Origin: Phorcus lineatus
Taxonomy: Eukaryota > Mollusca > Gastropoda > Trochida > Trochidae
DNA length: 64,000 nt
Assembly (NCBI GenBank): GCA_921293015.1
Contig: OV121096.1
Location: 25,679,729 to 25,743,728, forward strand
Reading direction: 5' to 3'
Part shown: one piece after another, positions 36,901 through 47,990 of the stretch
How the letters are laid out: every line of letters starts with the position of its first letter
Position numbering within the stretch: the first letter of the stretch is position 1
Translations under genes and position numbers: made by a program
The notes under the pieces: model-generated
What the model was told of the DNA's origin: nothing
What the model saw: only the letters and a program-made list of their open reading frames with translations
The model's database searches: none

Positions 36901-37607
36901 TACATGTAAATACACTTTGGAATATGATAACATTAGATAACGAACCAATCGAGATATTTTCGTCAATCCATGTATCAACTGTATATCAATAAATTGTTGC
37001 AAAATTTCAGTACTATTGGCAAGAATATCGTGAATGATAATACTTAATTCAATAGTAATCGTGATAACTAAGGGTCGTTGTCTTCTTAGGATAAATATCG
37101 TTGCTTTCAACCAAACCTTGTGTCTAAACCCTAATAATCTTACTCACATGCCTGACTTGTAACTTCTTGGTAATGACATGAGATTGTCAAAATTGGACAG
37201 AAATAGAACAAAAATGTCACATGTTTCGAGTTGTATTACATTACACATTCAAACTGTCAGCAGCATAGTCGGCAATCTTGCTACCATTTATGGACGTATA
37301 TGCAAATGTATGCATGAGCTAAATAGCAGAATCAGAAATTCGTTACGCTTAGTTCACTTTTCGATTGAATGTTTGGGTTAAATACCTTGAATTTCAATTT
37401 GATCAATTTTCACACAAAAAGAATAATTCATAATTATTCTTGAAGAAGAAAATTAAAGATAAAATGAATATGAAACACCAGTGTGAGAAAAACTTTTTTC
37501 AACGCAATAAAATATTTCCCGATTCTACATTACTAACCAACTTGAAACGTATTACTCACCAAACACTGTAGAAGCAGAAGCACACTTGTTAAAGTTAAGT
37601 ACTCCAT
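16329..37607 (-). CDS. TNF receptor superfamily member without a death domain (556 aa, seven exons)
   Basis: Exons in transcript order are 37607-37560, 20977-20053, 19782-19715, 18950-18807, 18327-18138, 16736-16692 and 16579-16329. All phases agree, giving 556 codons plus TAG. Residues 1-20 are a signal peptide ([13 protein letters not shown]...IVNG). Residues 29-95 hold TNFR cysteine-rich repeats: one shortened repeat (Cys29, 32, 42, 50) and one full repeat (Cys53, 68, 71, 74, 84, 92), with the diagnostic CxxC, SDTAC and SDVFC spacing. Residues about 110-358 form a very acidic stalk with Ser-Gly motifs. A helix spans about 361-381, followed by SRQCKKRH. The 175-residue tail contains PEEVHF (408-413), which fits the TRAF6 pattern PxExx(aromatic or acidic), and SPEE/TDEE, which fit the TRAF2 pattern. 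I see no death domain. Family members bind TNF-like trimers at the cell surface and recruit adaptors; the ligand here is unknown. The splice donor after 16692 is weak. Confidence 0.85.
17662..18023. mobile_element. Mutator-like foldback element with 11-bp target duplication
   Basis: The element at 17673-18012 starts CATCCTGC and ends GCAGGATG, with terminal inverted repeats of at least 85 bp that match most of the way inward (for example AGCTCCTTC..ATATACCCTGAT). It is flanked by TGACAAAATAC on both sides (17662-17672 and 18013-18023). Long inverted repeats plus a 9-11-bp duplication fit MULE-type nonautonomous elements. It lies in a TNFR intron and encodes nothing. Confidence 0.75.
18486..18608. 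repeat. G-rich tract (C-rich in the TNFR transcript)
   Basis: Runs of GGGTGGGGG, GAGGGTGTAACGGG and AGGGGGAGGGGG repeat loosely through about 120 bp of the intron between the TNFR transmembrane exon and the next tail exon. The plus strand has many G3-G5 runs and could form G-quadruplexes. The pre-mRNA carries the C-rich complement. Confidence 0.8.
18807..18950 (-). CDS. TNFR transmembrane exon
   Basis: Forty-eight codons (residues 348-395) flanked by phase-0 introns. Eleven to thirteen polar residues are followed by a hydrophobic helix, [20 protein letters not shown], and then a basic stop-transfer (SRQCKKRH). The helix has small-residue GxxxG-like spacing (GVAAG). The short acidic exon 19715-19782 precedes it. 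Confidence 0.85.
20053..20977 (-). CDS. TNFR ectodomain exon: cysteine-rich repeats and acidic stalk
   Basis: A 925-nt exon (residues 17-324) opens after TTTCAG and closes at CTTG|GTAAGA. Its first third encodes the cysteine-rich repeats. The remainder is a low-complexity acidic stalk with three Ser-Gly sites inside acidic clusters: [20 protein letters not shown] and [10 protein letters not shown]. The last two lie in a diverged internal repeat (DFD...EGSG...I.E). Such acidic Ser-Gly sites are typical glycosaminoglycan attachment signals, so the receptor may be a part-time proteoglycan. Encoding repeats and stalk in a single exon is unusual, because vertebrate TNFR repeats are usually split by introns. 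Confidence 0.85.
22234..22489 (+). mobile_element. SINE copy 1 with 12-bp target-site duplication
   Basis: Flanked by perfect CGTATCATTATT repeats at 22222-22233 and 22490-22501. The body contains CTGCAGTA.AGAACTGTT, TCTCCCTGCAATAATACTAG, CAGCCG.GATATAAGTGAA and GCGG.GTTAAACCC, all shared with copy 2. It is 5'-truncated relative to copy 2 and longer internally. A perfect target duplication indicates fairly recent retroposition. Confidence 0.8.
22811..22885 (+). repeat. tRNA-like sequence (pseudogene or SINE head)
   Basis: A perfect B-box GGTTCGAATCC inside a good T-stem (GTGGG/CCCGC), a D-arm-like GTCGGTTAA, and 5' GACCGTT pairing 6 of 7 with 3' AAGGGTC. The anticodon arm does not fold properly, so this is probably not a functional tRNA. 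Confidence 0.5.
25661..25860 (-). mobile_element. SINE copy 2 with tRNA-like head and 9-bp target-site duplication
   Basis: Flanked by TGTCCCTCA at 25652-25660 and 25861-25869. Read on the minus strand it starts with a tRNA-related head containing a perfect T-arm (CCGGGGTTCGATTCCCGG), then the body shared with copy 1, ending GCGGCGTTAAACCCCATATG. A short tail without poly(A) is common in invertebrate tRNA SINEs. Confidence 0.8.
29846..29930 (-). repeat. tRNA-like sequence with Pol III A and B boxes
   Basis: On the minus strand, TAGCTTAATGG matches the A-box consensus and GGTTCGAAACT the B box, about 35 bases apart. The acceptor ends do not pair. It is probably a tRNA pseudogene or tRNA-SINE remnant. 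Confidence 0.5.
33546..33671 (-). pseudogene. 28S rRNA-derived fragment, about 125 bp
   Basis: On the minus strand the words GGTAACGCAGGTGTCCTAAG, GCGAGCT.AGTGAGGAC, CTCACGTAGAGC, GGGCAAAA.CTCGCTTGAT, TTTGATTTTC.GTACGA and ACAGACC.TGAAA occur in the order and spacing of the conserved 3' part of eukaryotic 28S rRNA. Scattered substitutions (for example GTTTTTGCCC on the plus strand) and abrupt ends show that it is a dispersed fragment rather than an rDNA unit. It may be a pseudogene or the 28S-derived head of a SINE28-type element. Confidence 0.8.
33686..33935. repeat. ATCT/GTCT microsatellite
   Basis: Interrupted CTAT and CTGT tetranucleotide runs, purest at about 33768-33820 and 33870-33908. 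It directly abuts the 28S-like fragment. Open frames through it are artefacts. Confidence 0.95.
36344..36382 (-). ncRNA. Hammerhead-ribozyme-like motif, probably degenerate
   Basis: On the minus strand: CCCC (36382-36379), ATGATGA (36378-36372), a CACT/AGTG hairpin, GAAA (36357-36354), CCGG, then TC followed by GGGG (36347-36344). The CCCC/GGGG pair would be stem I, CCGG a minimal stem III and GUC the cleavage site. The first core base is A instead of C, so activity is doubtful. Confidence 0.35.
37560..37607 (-). CDS. Signal-peptide exon of the TNFR gene
   Basis: Sixteen codons ([16 protein letters not shown]) run from an ATG at 37607 to a strong donor, TTG|GTGAGT. The phase-0 junction continues into IVNGFPSSQ of the next exon, completing a typical signal peptide with cleavage likely after Gly20. 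No other hydrophobic start exon was found across the intervening 16.6 kb. Confidence 0.7.
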
Positions 37608-38034
37608 TCCTCAAAGAGGTTATTCACATTGAATATCCCGCTAGAGATCTCTCTCTCCCTCACAGAACGCGTGTAGCGTCGACCGAGGTGTTCACTGCAG
37701 TGGAGTGTGTACAGCAGGGAGAACTTCTTGCTCCTTAACTCTTTAGCGTGCATACACACTAACCTCGCGTCACTGTAACACACTGTACAAATCACTCATT
37801 AACACTAAGTCGATTAAAAAATGTTCCAAATTAGTTATAGATTTCGATTATTTATTCAATATTTTTTTTAATTCAAGATGATTATTGATAAAAAAAATTA
37901 TGAATTACATATCTTTCTGTTTTAATAGTTCATTTCCTAGACAGAAGTCTGTAGTTTTTACAGTGAGAACAAATATGACGATTAGCTAAAACACTGACCG
38001 AAATTTGTTTCCATGTGAGAGGACATGTGTCAAA

Positions 38035-38049
38035 AGGTCAAAGTGACCT
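38035..38049. promoter_or_regulatory. Perfect estrogen-response-element-type palindrome
   Basis: AGGTCA-AAG-TGACCT matches the consensus inverted repeat with a 3-base spacer bound by steroid-type nuclear receptors. It lies about 430 bases upstream of the TNFR start codon, in the orientation-independent promoter region. Regulation is inferred from the site alone. Confidence 0.4.
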
Positions 38050-41000
38050 GTAGGATACAGGTGTTTTAGAGTGCTGTTATCTCGAGTTAGCTCTACGGTA
38101 GATAATGGAAATAAGGTCTTTGTTAAAAATAAGGTATCTCAAGACGAAAACATATGTTCGAATATCTACTATATATGAAAAGTGTAAAGTCAAAAAGGAG
38201 AATATCCACTGATCATGCTATCAGTAATCAATTAGATATGTCAGACATGAACATGGATATAGATTACTAGTCATGTCAATCATATCTAATTATACATGAG
38301 ATGATAACGATAGTTCCCCTGGCCAGAACACCGTCCCATGTCTTTATATCTAACAGAACAACTTTTGATATTTGCTACTGTGTCGATTTACTTCAATTAT
38401 ACAAAAATGAAATGAAGAATTGATATTCCGACTAGGTACCCACTTAGATGCTAGTACAATTGTGTTCTTGTACATGACTCGGTTGACCATTAACAGTAAA
38501 GTAAAGCAATATCCGGCGCTGTTGGCCGAAAGGATGGGCGCCATTGCTAAAAGAAACTAAGAGTTTTTGTAGGTTGATTCCTGCCCAACACTGTGACTTG
38601 TGGTGTCATTTTGGGAAGAGTCTTTATTCAAAATGTGCTTCTGATCTCCTTGCAGGGAATGGGAACAAAGTAAAGCCGTGTGTTGGTCGTGACGTTCTAA
38701 CAATATATATGTCATCTTAGTTAAGACCAGGGTGATAATGTTGATAGCGCCTTGGGCGTGAATTGGTGGAAAGAAATGTGCGCCATAAAATAGAAATGAT
38801 GACGACAATAATAATAATGATATTGATAATATTTATGTACAGATATACCTTATATACACGTTAACCTGAGGTGTTTATACCAGAAAAGGTCATCCATTAT
38901 GAAAAATATGAAAAGAGACATGACTTTACCCAATCAGTTTCTCAGTTACAAACTAAAGTAAATGCAGATACACTTATCAGTATGATTTACCTGTCGGTGT
39001 CATGATAAGAAATAATATATCTAGAAAAAAGTCCTTCCAATCCAGGTACCCATGTAAACGACAGAACGTGTTACTCTCTGCTAATTTTCCTATGAAACGG
39101 TTGTGCATGGACATCATTTATCATTTCTGCAATGTGTTAATCCTCGCCATCATCCGGATCAGGTGTTAAAAAGGAAGGAAATATAATAATATGTTAAGAA
39201 AATAAAGTTTAGTATAAAATTGCTACTGTATCTTCAGGATGAGTCATACGGGACGGTTATCATGTCTTAATTTGCGACAATTTATGATTACCTTTGAACA
39301 CCGACACATTGGTTTTTCTAACGGAATAACAACCAGAGTTTTACTAGTTGGGGATTTAATCCGACTTCTGCTGAGGTTAGCACGTAACTTGTGGAAAGAG
39401 GATTTACTACAGTTTGAGGTAAACCGCCAATGATTCGTACATTTTTTATAATACGATGACCTTATTTAACCTACTGTGATTGATACTCAATCATCCTTGT
39501 TCATACCAAAATAAAATTAATTTTTACATTATAAAATGATCTAAAGATGAAGAGAAAATCAATAGAAAGGAAATATTTATCGATGTTACACGCTATCGTT
39601 ATCGTTTGTATTGATTTAATTCAACAATTTTTTATTTTATATAGTCTATAGTCAATAAATGATTATGATTGTTTGTTGTTCAAGATTATATACATTTCTT
39701 TGTGTTCGAAACTTGCTATATTGATAAAGGCATTATATTTCGATCAGAACCTTCTGTTTGTCAAAGTGACATAAATGCATATTAAAGTATACATAAGCTT
39801 TGACTTTGACTTTGACGAATATATGAACAAACAGCTATAGCAAGCTTCAAAGATTTATAAGCAATTGGATTTTCAAAAAGAGAATTAATGAATTAAACAT
39901 TTATCAAGTTGTAGTCGAGCAGACATTAAGATAATCACAGTTTGGTTTATCATATCAAGAGCAGTAACTTGTAGTAAAATGTAACAACAATGTAGTAATA
40001 TGTATACTTTTTATGAATTTAGTGATGTGTGGTGGTTTATGCTTGCATACTTTGATGCCTGTTTGAATGTCACATTTTTATGAGACACAGTATTTCTCTT
40101 GAGCTTTTCAAATCTTTTATTTAACAGGACACTTTTGTCATATTGTTTAAGAAAAAGAAAAAATGTCAGAAGTATTACAAACAGCGCAAAGGTAAAATAA
40201 AAATGCTGAAACTTATACATGTAGGTCATGGCTAATCTTTCTAGACTTAATAAAAGTCACAAAATCTTATAAAAGGCGTCTCGTATACTTTTATACTCAT
40301 GGTAAAGGAGTCATCATCGATTGTATCATACGAGCAAAAGCGAGAGTCATTCGCAAATTTGTACTAGTTTAGGAAACGCTTAAGCCACATCTTCGGTTAT
40401 TAAATATGATAATGAAATATTTTTCAGTTATCATAATCTAGAATATATAAGAAACAAACATGAAACATCAAGTCTGTCTTAATGACGTCACAACATGTTT
40501 ATGACATCAGGAATAATGGATTATGAGTACTCATGCAAATACAATGTTGACAGGAAAAAGGTATATGCGCACCGGTGTATTTAAACACTGGTTATATTCA
40601 CTATATGGATAACAAAATACACTAATGCTCATCTTACGAGGTTACGGCTGATACGACGAATCTAAACTGAGTATTCAAACAGTTAAACAGTTAAACAAAA
40701 CGATGCTTACGTTATATGAACAGGTGTGTGTTAGTGACATATTCTATCGTAAAAGACAGGTATTGGCGTTATTTTTCAAATGAAGATATACCTCACATGT
40801 TGTGTTAGAAAATCAAAATATGTAGATCGTTTATTGTGATTTCACTATTACCTATATGATTTCGACTTTATCTGAACATTTTGATTTTGAAATGAATATG
40901 ACACAAATATAAACTCGTCTTTTTTATCTCTTTATTTTCTAACTTTGTGATTATTTGTGATCTAACATATCACTAGATTGTTGTTACATTTTACTACAAG

Positions 41001-42004
41001 ATGTTTAGTTATAGAAATGGTAGAAGGTTATTTGTATGCTCATAGTATTATATGACTTATGGACACATTGACGCATATGGTTAAAATGTTTGTATCATAC
41101 CTTATTTGCGTAATTTGTTGGGAGATTTGTATACAGTCTACTGATAACATAACACGGTTAGTATTATTTTAAGATTTGATCGATTACAACGACCTGTCCA
41201 CTGCTTGATGGAGGTCGAGATAAACAACCGTTGGTCTTTTAAAATTGAGTTTAATTATTTGAATTTGACATTCAGTCTTCATTAAAATATCGTTCATTGT
41301 CGTTATTGCTAGTTCTATAAGGTTAAATGTAACATTTTCAAGTACGTGATGTATATTGTGATATATACTGCATCAAACATTTTATATCTTTGTTAACTCT
41401 AGCGCCGAAACAGCTAATGTTCTATAATAATTAACTTTCTTCTGGAATGTACAATTGTTTTTGGTACATCCAGCGCACTATGCTTCAAGGCGCTACGTAG
41501 GCAATATCTACGCTCGAAAACAATAATGACCGATTATCATTGTTCTTATAGTAAGCCAACATCGTAAGGTTTTTAATTTTGATCTACACATCTACTACTA
41601 CTTTTTGAAATGCAGGAATATATTTTAGATAATGAATCACTTTGAGGTCAGACGTGATTCATTCCAACAATATGTATATAGTAAATACCACGAAAAAGCA
41701 TTGCAGAATAAAAATAATCTTGATTATTGCCTATTTGCAACCTATTTAACAAAACAAAACTGATTTACAGGTATGCTGGCGAGTTAATTATCTGGGAGGA
41801 ATGGAATTAACTGCTTAACAGAGGGTCTCTGCGTCTTAATACGCCAAAGAGAAGGCGTTATGAGAAAGTCGTTCTTTTACAGGGGGTAACAACCGATGAT
41901 GACTTTTTTCCTGTTTTGGTGTCTTTAGAAACGGAGCTAAGTCAATATCTATCAATATCATATTGTATATAATGACAAGTAATATACAGTCATGTATGGA
42001 TAAA

Positions 42005-42060
42005 AACTTCTTTATTCATTGTATGCGACGTTTCGACAAATATTCTTGTGTCATTCTCGA
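42005..42060 (-). ncRNA. Hammerhead-like repeat end, degenerate
   Basis: On the minus strand: AATGA, then a stem ACAA..TTGT, GAAACGTCG, and after about 10 bases AATAAAGAAG. The same order (stem, GAAACGTCG, AATAAAG) is seen at 10046-10385, suggesting related element ends. The core is incomplete. Confidence 0.3.
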
Positions 42061-42199
42061 ACAATTTCATATTGCTTTGGCCCTTATCAAATAACATACA
42101 TTAATATTCGTTACATCATTTCTGTTAATGAATAAGATTTATTACCCGCCCGTGGAATGTAATATCGCTTGATTTATGTAGATTTATGTAATAAACAGA

Positions 42200-42340
42200 T
42201 TAGTTAACCTCCTTCAAATTCATAGTATTTCAATAAAACTCGTCAACGATTTGGTATCAAACTCGCTTTCGCTCGTTTCATACCAAATCATTAACTCGTT
42301 TGATAGAAAATAGTATAAAATGGAAGGTGGTTGAGTATCC
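42200..42340. mobile_element. Foldback element with about 65-bp arms
   Basis: ACGATTTGGTATCAAAC at 42246-42262 faces GTTTCATACCAAATCATT at 42275-42292 across a 12-base loop (TCGCTTTCGCTC). Complementarity continues outward imperfectly to about 42200 and 42340 (for example ACCTCCTTC against GAAGGTGGT). No coding capacity. Confidence 0.65.
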
Positions 42341-43845
42341 CCAATGCTGCAATACTCTTTTTCAGATGTATATAAAGACAGAGAAACACTGAATACAGAT
42401 ACATACACATATGTCGTACAAGTAGCTTCCACACGTTGCTTTAAAATTGAGTTAAATATTGATTAAAATTAGAAAAATATTTAATATAAGAATGTAAAGA
42501 ACATGCACATGCTTAGAATTGGTGACATAAAATTTCTAAATTAGTTGCATAAGATTTAGGTCGATGATAAAAAAAACGGAACACTGAGTAAACGTAACCT
42601 CAATCCCCCTCTCCATCTAACGACGTTGACATGTACGTGTGTACACAAGCCGTGTGCTACGTCAACAGACTCTACATGCACACAGTAAACAACACTGGCT
42701 CTCACCTTCTTAAACAGTCTTTTTATCCTAATTAACGTTAGGGGTCTTCTATCTTAGAAATGTTTATTTCGGCAATTATTTTAGCTACTTTTATTTTCGA
42801 TTTAAGTGTTTTAAATCATCAAATAAATTATGTGCACTTTGGAAAAATTACATATTATATTTTTGTTTTTAAGATTACCGCCGTGTTAAATATGGATGAC
42901 TTTTGATTGACGGGGAACCAAATGCAATCAAATGTTTTGATATCGTAAAACTCACAAAACATTCGTATAATCAATTTTATCATTCAAATAGGAATCAGAG
43001 TTACTCTTGTAAAACAATCAAGTTAGTTTTCGAAATAATTCATTTTTCAAAGCAATGTCCTATGGGAGAATAGTTAGTGACCGCGATGAAGGCGAATTAC
43101 AGATCGTTATAGAAGACGTTATATTAACCCGTTTATCACTCTGACAGAGATTCAATGTAATTTATAATTAAACACTTAAATGTGTACATTCGCTGAGAGT
43201 TGATTTGTGTTTGAAATTTATAATGGTAAATTCTTTTATCATATCATGTCAATTTATTTACTTTATACATACAAATATACATCCCACTAAATGTAGATAT
43301 GTTAGTATTTGGTATTTATCTCTTGTGTAATCCGCTCTGAGAGACTGTTAATTACATTTGTTAATAAACTGACCACATCTTGACCTTTGACAGGGATGCC
43401 AGTTTCAAGATGTTTGATCCGTCTTTTCAACTTGTTTAGATTAAGTTGACCAGTATAAACCATAAGCGCCATCCTGTTGATTAGAGGTCAGTATAGAATT
43501 AACAAACAGTTACTCTACTTGTAATCAGCAACTGTGTTTAGATCACTACATCCGTCGTTACTGGGAACTCATTTGTTTTGTTTATTTATATAAATGCAGC
43601 ATATGCATTATGATGCAGTTTCTTTGTTATCAATCAGGCATTTACATGTATTTAATAACCTTCGGAATATGAATGTGATTTTAGAAAAGAAGATGCTTTA
43701 AATGTCTTTAAAAGAGTATCTATCTGTGAAAATACAAACAATGTAGATGTTTATCTTTTAGAAGACCATATACTGCGTAAATTTTAATCAAAGAGAAACA
43801 TCATTAAATTAATCATTAAATGTGTCTTATCCAGTTTTACACTGA

Positions 43846-44139
<294 letters not shown>

Positions 44140-47049
44140 CAGGACATAGAGATATTTTTTATCCCAAAGAAGCTTTCCAAGTAAAGATTTTCCGGGACTC
44201 AACATGCAGTGTAGTATATCATTATGACACTCTTCGAAGTCACACAAACATAATGCACCCCCTGACTTATATATCTACCTCACGGTTTACATGTACCGGT
44301 AAGAAAGCTGTAAAATATGAAATGATTATAAAAATGTAGTGTCATGTAAATGAGTTTTTTAACAATAAACTGACATTTTTCACATGATGACTATCTTCTG
44401 ACAGGCGAGGCGCGTTCAGGATAGTGAGAACTTGTGTGACCGTATTCACCAACGATTTGTACGTAATGAAAAAATTAAGCCTTTTAACGAAAATTAATGT
44501 CAACACACTTTTATCCTTATTTTACCACGCACAAACAGTGTAATGTCAATTACTTCTGGGGTCACCACCGTTTTATATCACCTTTACATTACATTCGAGT
44601 TCATGTTGAACTTTTACACGCATGTGCTCGCGGTGAATCGTAAGGGCTCGCGACATTGAACAGGCTCTAAAGTATTGCAGGAAAGAAAGTTCTCCAGCTT
44701 TCACAGAGCACCGAGTGACCTCCGTCACGCATGCGTAGTGATAACTATCTGTTAGGTCGTCATACTGTCAACAGAGGTCGCTTGGAGAAATGTAACGTAG
44801 ACATAATATCTACATGATGGTCTTTGACCCAGTACCATCTGTATACAGTTACTTTTGCACCGAATTTGTGGGTGAATGACATGAGCGAAAAATGTCCACT
44901 TTGCATTTATTTCCATACCTATTAAAGTAATCTTAGATCCTCATACTTTTATCGAAAACGAATAACTTATATTATATTATCACTACCGTATTTCTTAAAA
45001 ATATTTTCAGAATTTGACAATTAAGAAGTTTTCAACTTTGTTTCGAATAAGAAATGTAACTGTATTTCTTGAAAAGGCGATTTTGAGTTATAACATTCCA
45101 TTGAGTGAATCTGAGAAATAATTATGGCAATAATAATTCCGCATGGCAATTGCCGCCATGCATTTCGGTGAGATGTGTACGTGTGTAGAGTGAATTCAAT
45201 GACTTGAGAGTGGTACCGCCCTGAATGTAGATTGACTTATGAATCTAGAATAGTTCTCGATTGATGATATCAAGGGTCTAGCTTGGTGCAAACCTCAAAC
45301 TCTTAGACTTGATGCGATTGAATTACAATAACTTCCCGTCCCAAATCTAGAGCAGATTAACAAAGAATTGACACGTGACCAGTTTTCCCCGTTCTTTTAG
45401 GGTTTAGCGTAAACCAATTTAACCGTGTTTTTTCCCAAATAGCATTTCACAATGTTGTTAGTTTTCCTTTAATTCCTACGAGTCTAAAACAGACTGAAAG
45501 CTCTCGAGAACCTATTCAAGTTCTTTACGAAAAAAAGGTTTCTGCTAATTATCAATTCATTTTCAAAATAATTATTTTCACATGAAGGTCGTTTACATGC
45601 ATACAAAACCACATCATTCAATTCATAGTACAAATAGTTGAATCTAAATTTTTTTTATTTCTGATCTGTCAATTGTTTTCAGTGACATCGTTGTTGATCA
45701 TATACAATGTTGTTAATTGCGATTCAAACTATTCGTTTATTCGTTATTATCAAGAAATGTACTTAAAAGACAAAGATGTACCACATTGATAAGGACTAAA
45801 TTTACATTTTTGTCAATACCAGTACCATTTTGTCAACACACCTAACCTCATGATTTCTACATAATCTTATAAACCTAAATCTCCTACTCTATAATGATGT
45901 ATAGCAAAAGCAAACTGACATATAAGTACACATGGCCAGAGATTATCCTCTGCTATGTACATCTTGTTTATTACGTATGTGTACAGACAGGTAAACATCT
46001 GGATTGTTTATTACCTCTGTGACACCTACAGCGTTCTGGCCTGGTCTGTGATGCCACGTGGTCAGTCTGGACAGTCTCAGACTCGCAGACCGGTTCCTGG
46101 TTTTGCCTACCATTTGATGCCACTCCTGAACCTACGGGTACTGTTATAATTGCCTGACTATCCTTGCACCACGTGGAAACTGTTTAAAAGTATATATATT
46201 TCGTTCTATGTTCAGGTGTTCAAAGAAGATTCAACTATACAATATCTTATCCAGAATAAATGCTCAAGAAATTCTATGGCAAATCGATCACACTTTGTTT
46301 TAGAAAATGATTTAATCTCAGTTGTTTCATTTTATCTATTCTAATTCAATAGGAACATACCCTTTTATGGTTTAAAGTTTCACACGTGAAATATTTGTCT
46401 ACTAACTTTATAACATTTTTTTAAATATACGTTTCTTAATCTGATTATAACATGTGTAATTAAGAAACTCCATCTATTTATGAAGTGAGTTTAATAACCC
46501 GAAATAATGTAGTTTAGTATAAAAGGAGCAAAAAGGAGTTCACAAAGCAAACCACAGATAATGTTTCAGTTGAATCATGTTAATGAACATTTTTATTAAT
46601 TCAAATCTGTGCTTCATATACCGTTATGAATAGAATATAGAATTGTTAAACGTAGCAACTATTTGCGTTTTTAATATCTGTATTTGATTATATATCAATT
46701 AGTAGTCTAAGGATGGAAATACCTTTATTTCAACCGATGTTCAACTTTTAAATCGTGTTAAAAGTTTTCTGCAAATTAGGTCATGAATACCATAACAACG
46801 ACGATTAAAATTGCATGACAAAAACACTTTTAAAGCTCCTATGAAATGCCCCTCTGATGTTTTAAAGACTTTGTCATGTATCTTTGTTAGAATCAATTAC
46901 AATTTTTTTATATAAAACATTACTGTTGGACATGAAACCCAATAATTCAAAAACGTACAACGTATTTAAAGAATCTTCAAAAATCTAAAGCTCAAATGAG
47001 TTTAGTTACAATCATATTTCATCAAAACGTTAGTCTGCATCTTATATTT

Positions 47050-47130
47050 TAAAGAACCACTCCGTGAGTTGTTGGAGTTCGTATCAATGGTAAATAATAT
47101 GTTATGAAAATCACGGAGTGGCTCTTTAAC
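47050..47130. mobile_element. Short MITE copy (palindrome)
   Basis: CCACTCCGTGA at the left and TCACGGAGTGG at the right, each next to A/T-rich TTTAAAGA-type ends, enclose about 50 bases including GTTGTTGGAGTTCG. The same terminal words occur in the elements at 61.8-63.1 kb. Confidence 0.6.
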
Positions 47131-47616
47131 AAATGGAATTCAACGCAGCTGGATGTTTAATACCGAGCTTCACGTATGAAAACAGTGATGTCACAACTTC
47201 AGTAATAATCATAAAACAAACATTACATGAGAGGTCAGACAAGGTGAACTGTTTCGTCATCACGTGTTTCAATGTGTCAAAGATTTACCATTATATAACC
47301 ATATGTGATCCTGTTTTTAAAATGTTTTAAAAAATCTAAGACTTTGGTTCGTTTCTTCTTCACGTTTTGATTTATGTCACTTTCTGTACAAAAAAGGGTT
47401 ATTAGTCAGAGTTTCGGTGGTCGATGCAAACGACGAGGAAAACGTGCTATACTGCCTGTAGGACCTTGGCCCTATTTTACGATACTCTGGGGTCACTTTG
47501 GTATCCTTGGTGCAATGTTAAAGGATGGTACTACGGTTAATCATAATGCTACTGTAGGTTAATTTTCAACAGTCCCTGGCCTGTGTTTCCAGCTTGGTAA
47601 AATCTTACACGCTTAA

Positions 47617-47960
47617 AGGGGCACAGAGTATGTTGTTTAGGCCAAATAGGTCAAACTTTATAAAAGGTGTTATTTGATCGAATTAAGATGTTGTTTCTAA
47701 AAACATGCTTTATGAGTTCAGCATAGTGACAGTAAAAAGGTTAAACCTGAAATTTATTACGAAAATCGGACAAAGGCGCGCGCCAATGACCCAAATGTAA
47801 ATTTACACAACTAAAAACATAAGTTGGTAGAGCTTAGTATGTCATTTAACTATAAATATGTAAATGCGACGCATAATTAAGACCTTTTAGAAAGTATATG
47901 GCCGTTTTTCGATTACAATTGAAAACAATCAAATATAATCATTTTGGCCTTTTAGAGATG
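47617..47960. mobile_element. MITE copy related to the 61.8-kb element (inverted orientation)
   Basis: Begins AAAGGGGCACAGAGTATGTT. Inward words (AAAAGGTGTTATTT, GTTGTTTCTAAAAACAT, AATCGGACAAAGGCGCGCG) are the inverse of those in the element at 61833-62321. The right boundary is not sharply defined. Confidence 0.6.
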
Positions 47961-47990
47961 AAGATGTGTCTCTTAAATGACGCTTTGTTC

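Larger units (their letters stand above)
20978..37559 (-). other. Giant first intron of the TNFR gene (16.6 kb)
   Basis: A phase-0 intron with donor GTGAGT and acceptor TTTGCATTTCAG. No internal exon was supportable. Contents seen: SINE copies at 22234-22489 and 25661-25860, tRNA-like pieces at 22811-22885 and 29846-29930, a 28S rRNA-derived fragment at 33546-33671, an ATCT microsatellite at 33686-33935 and a hammerhead-like motif at 36344-36382. The rest is AT-rich sequence in which I see nothing specific. Confidence 0.6.
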
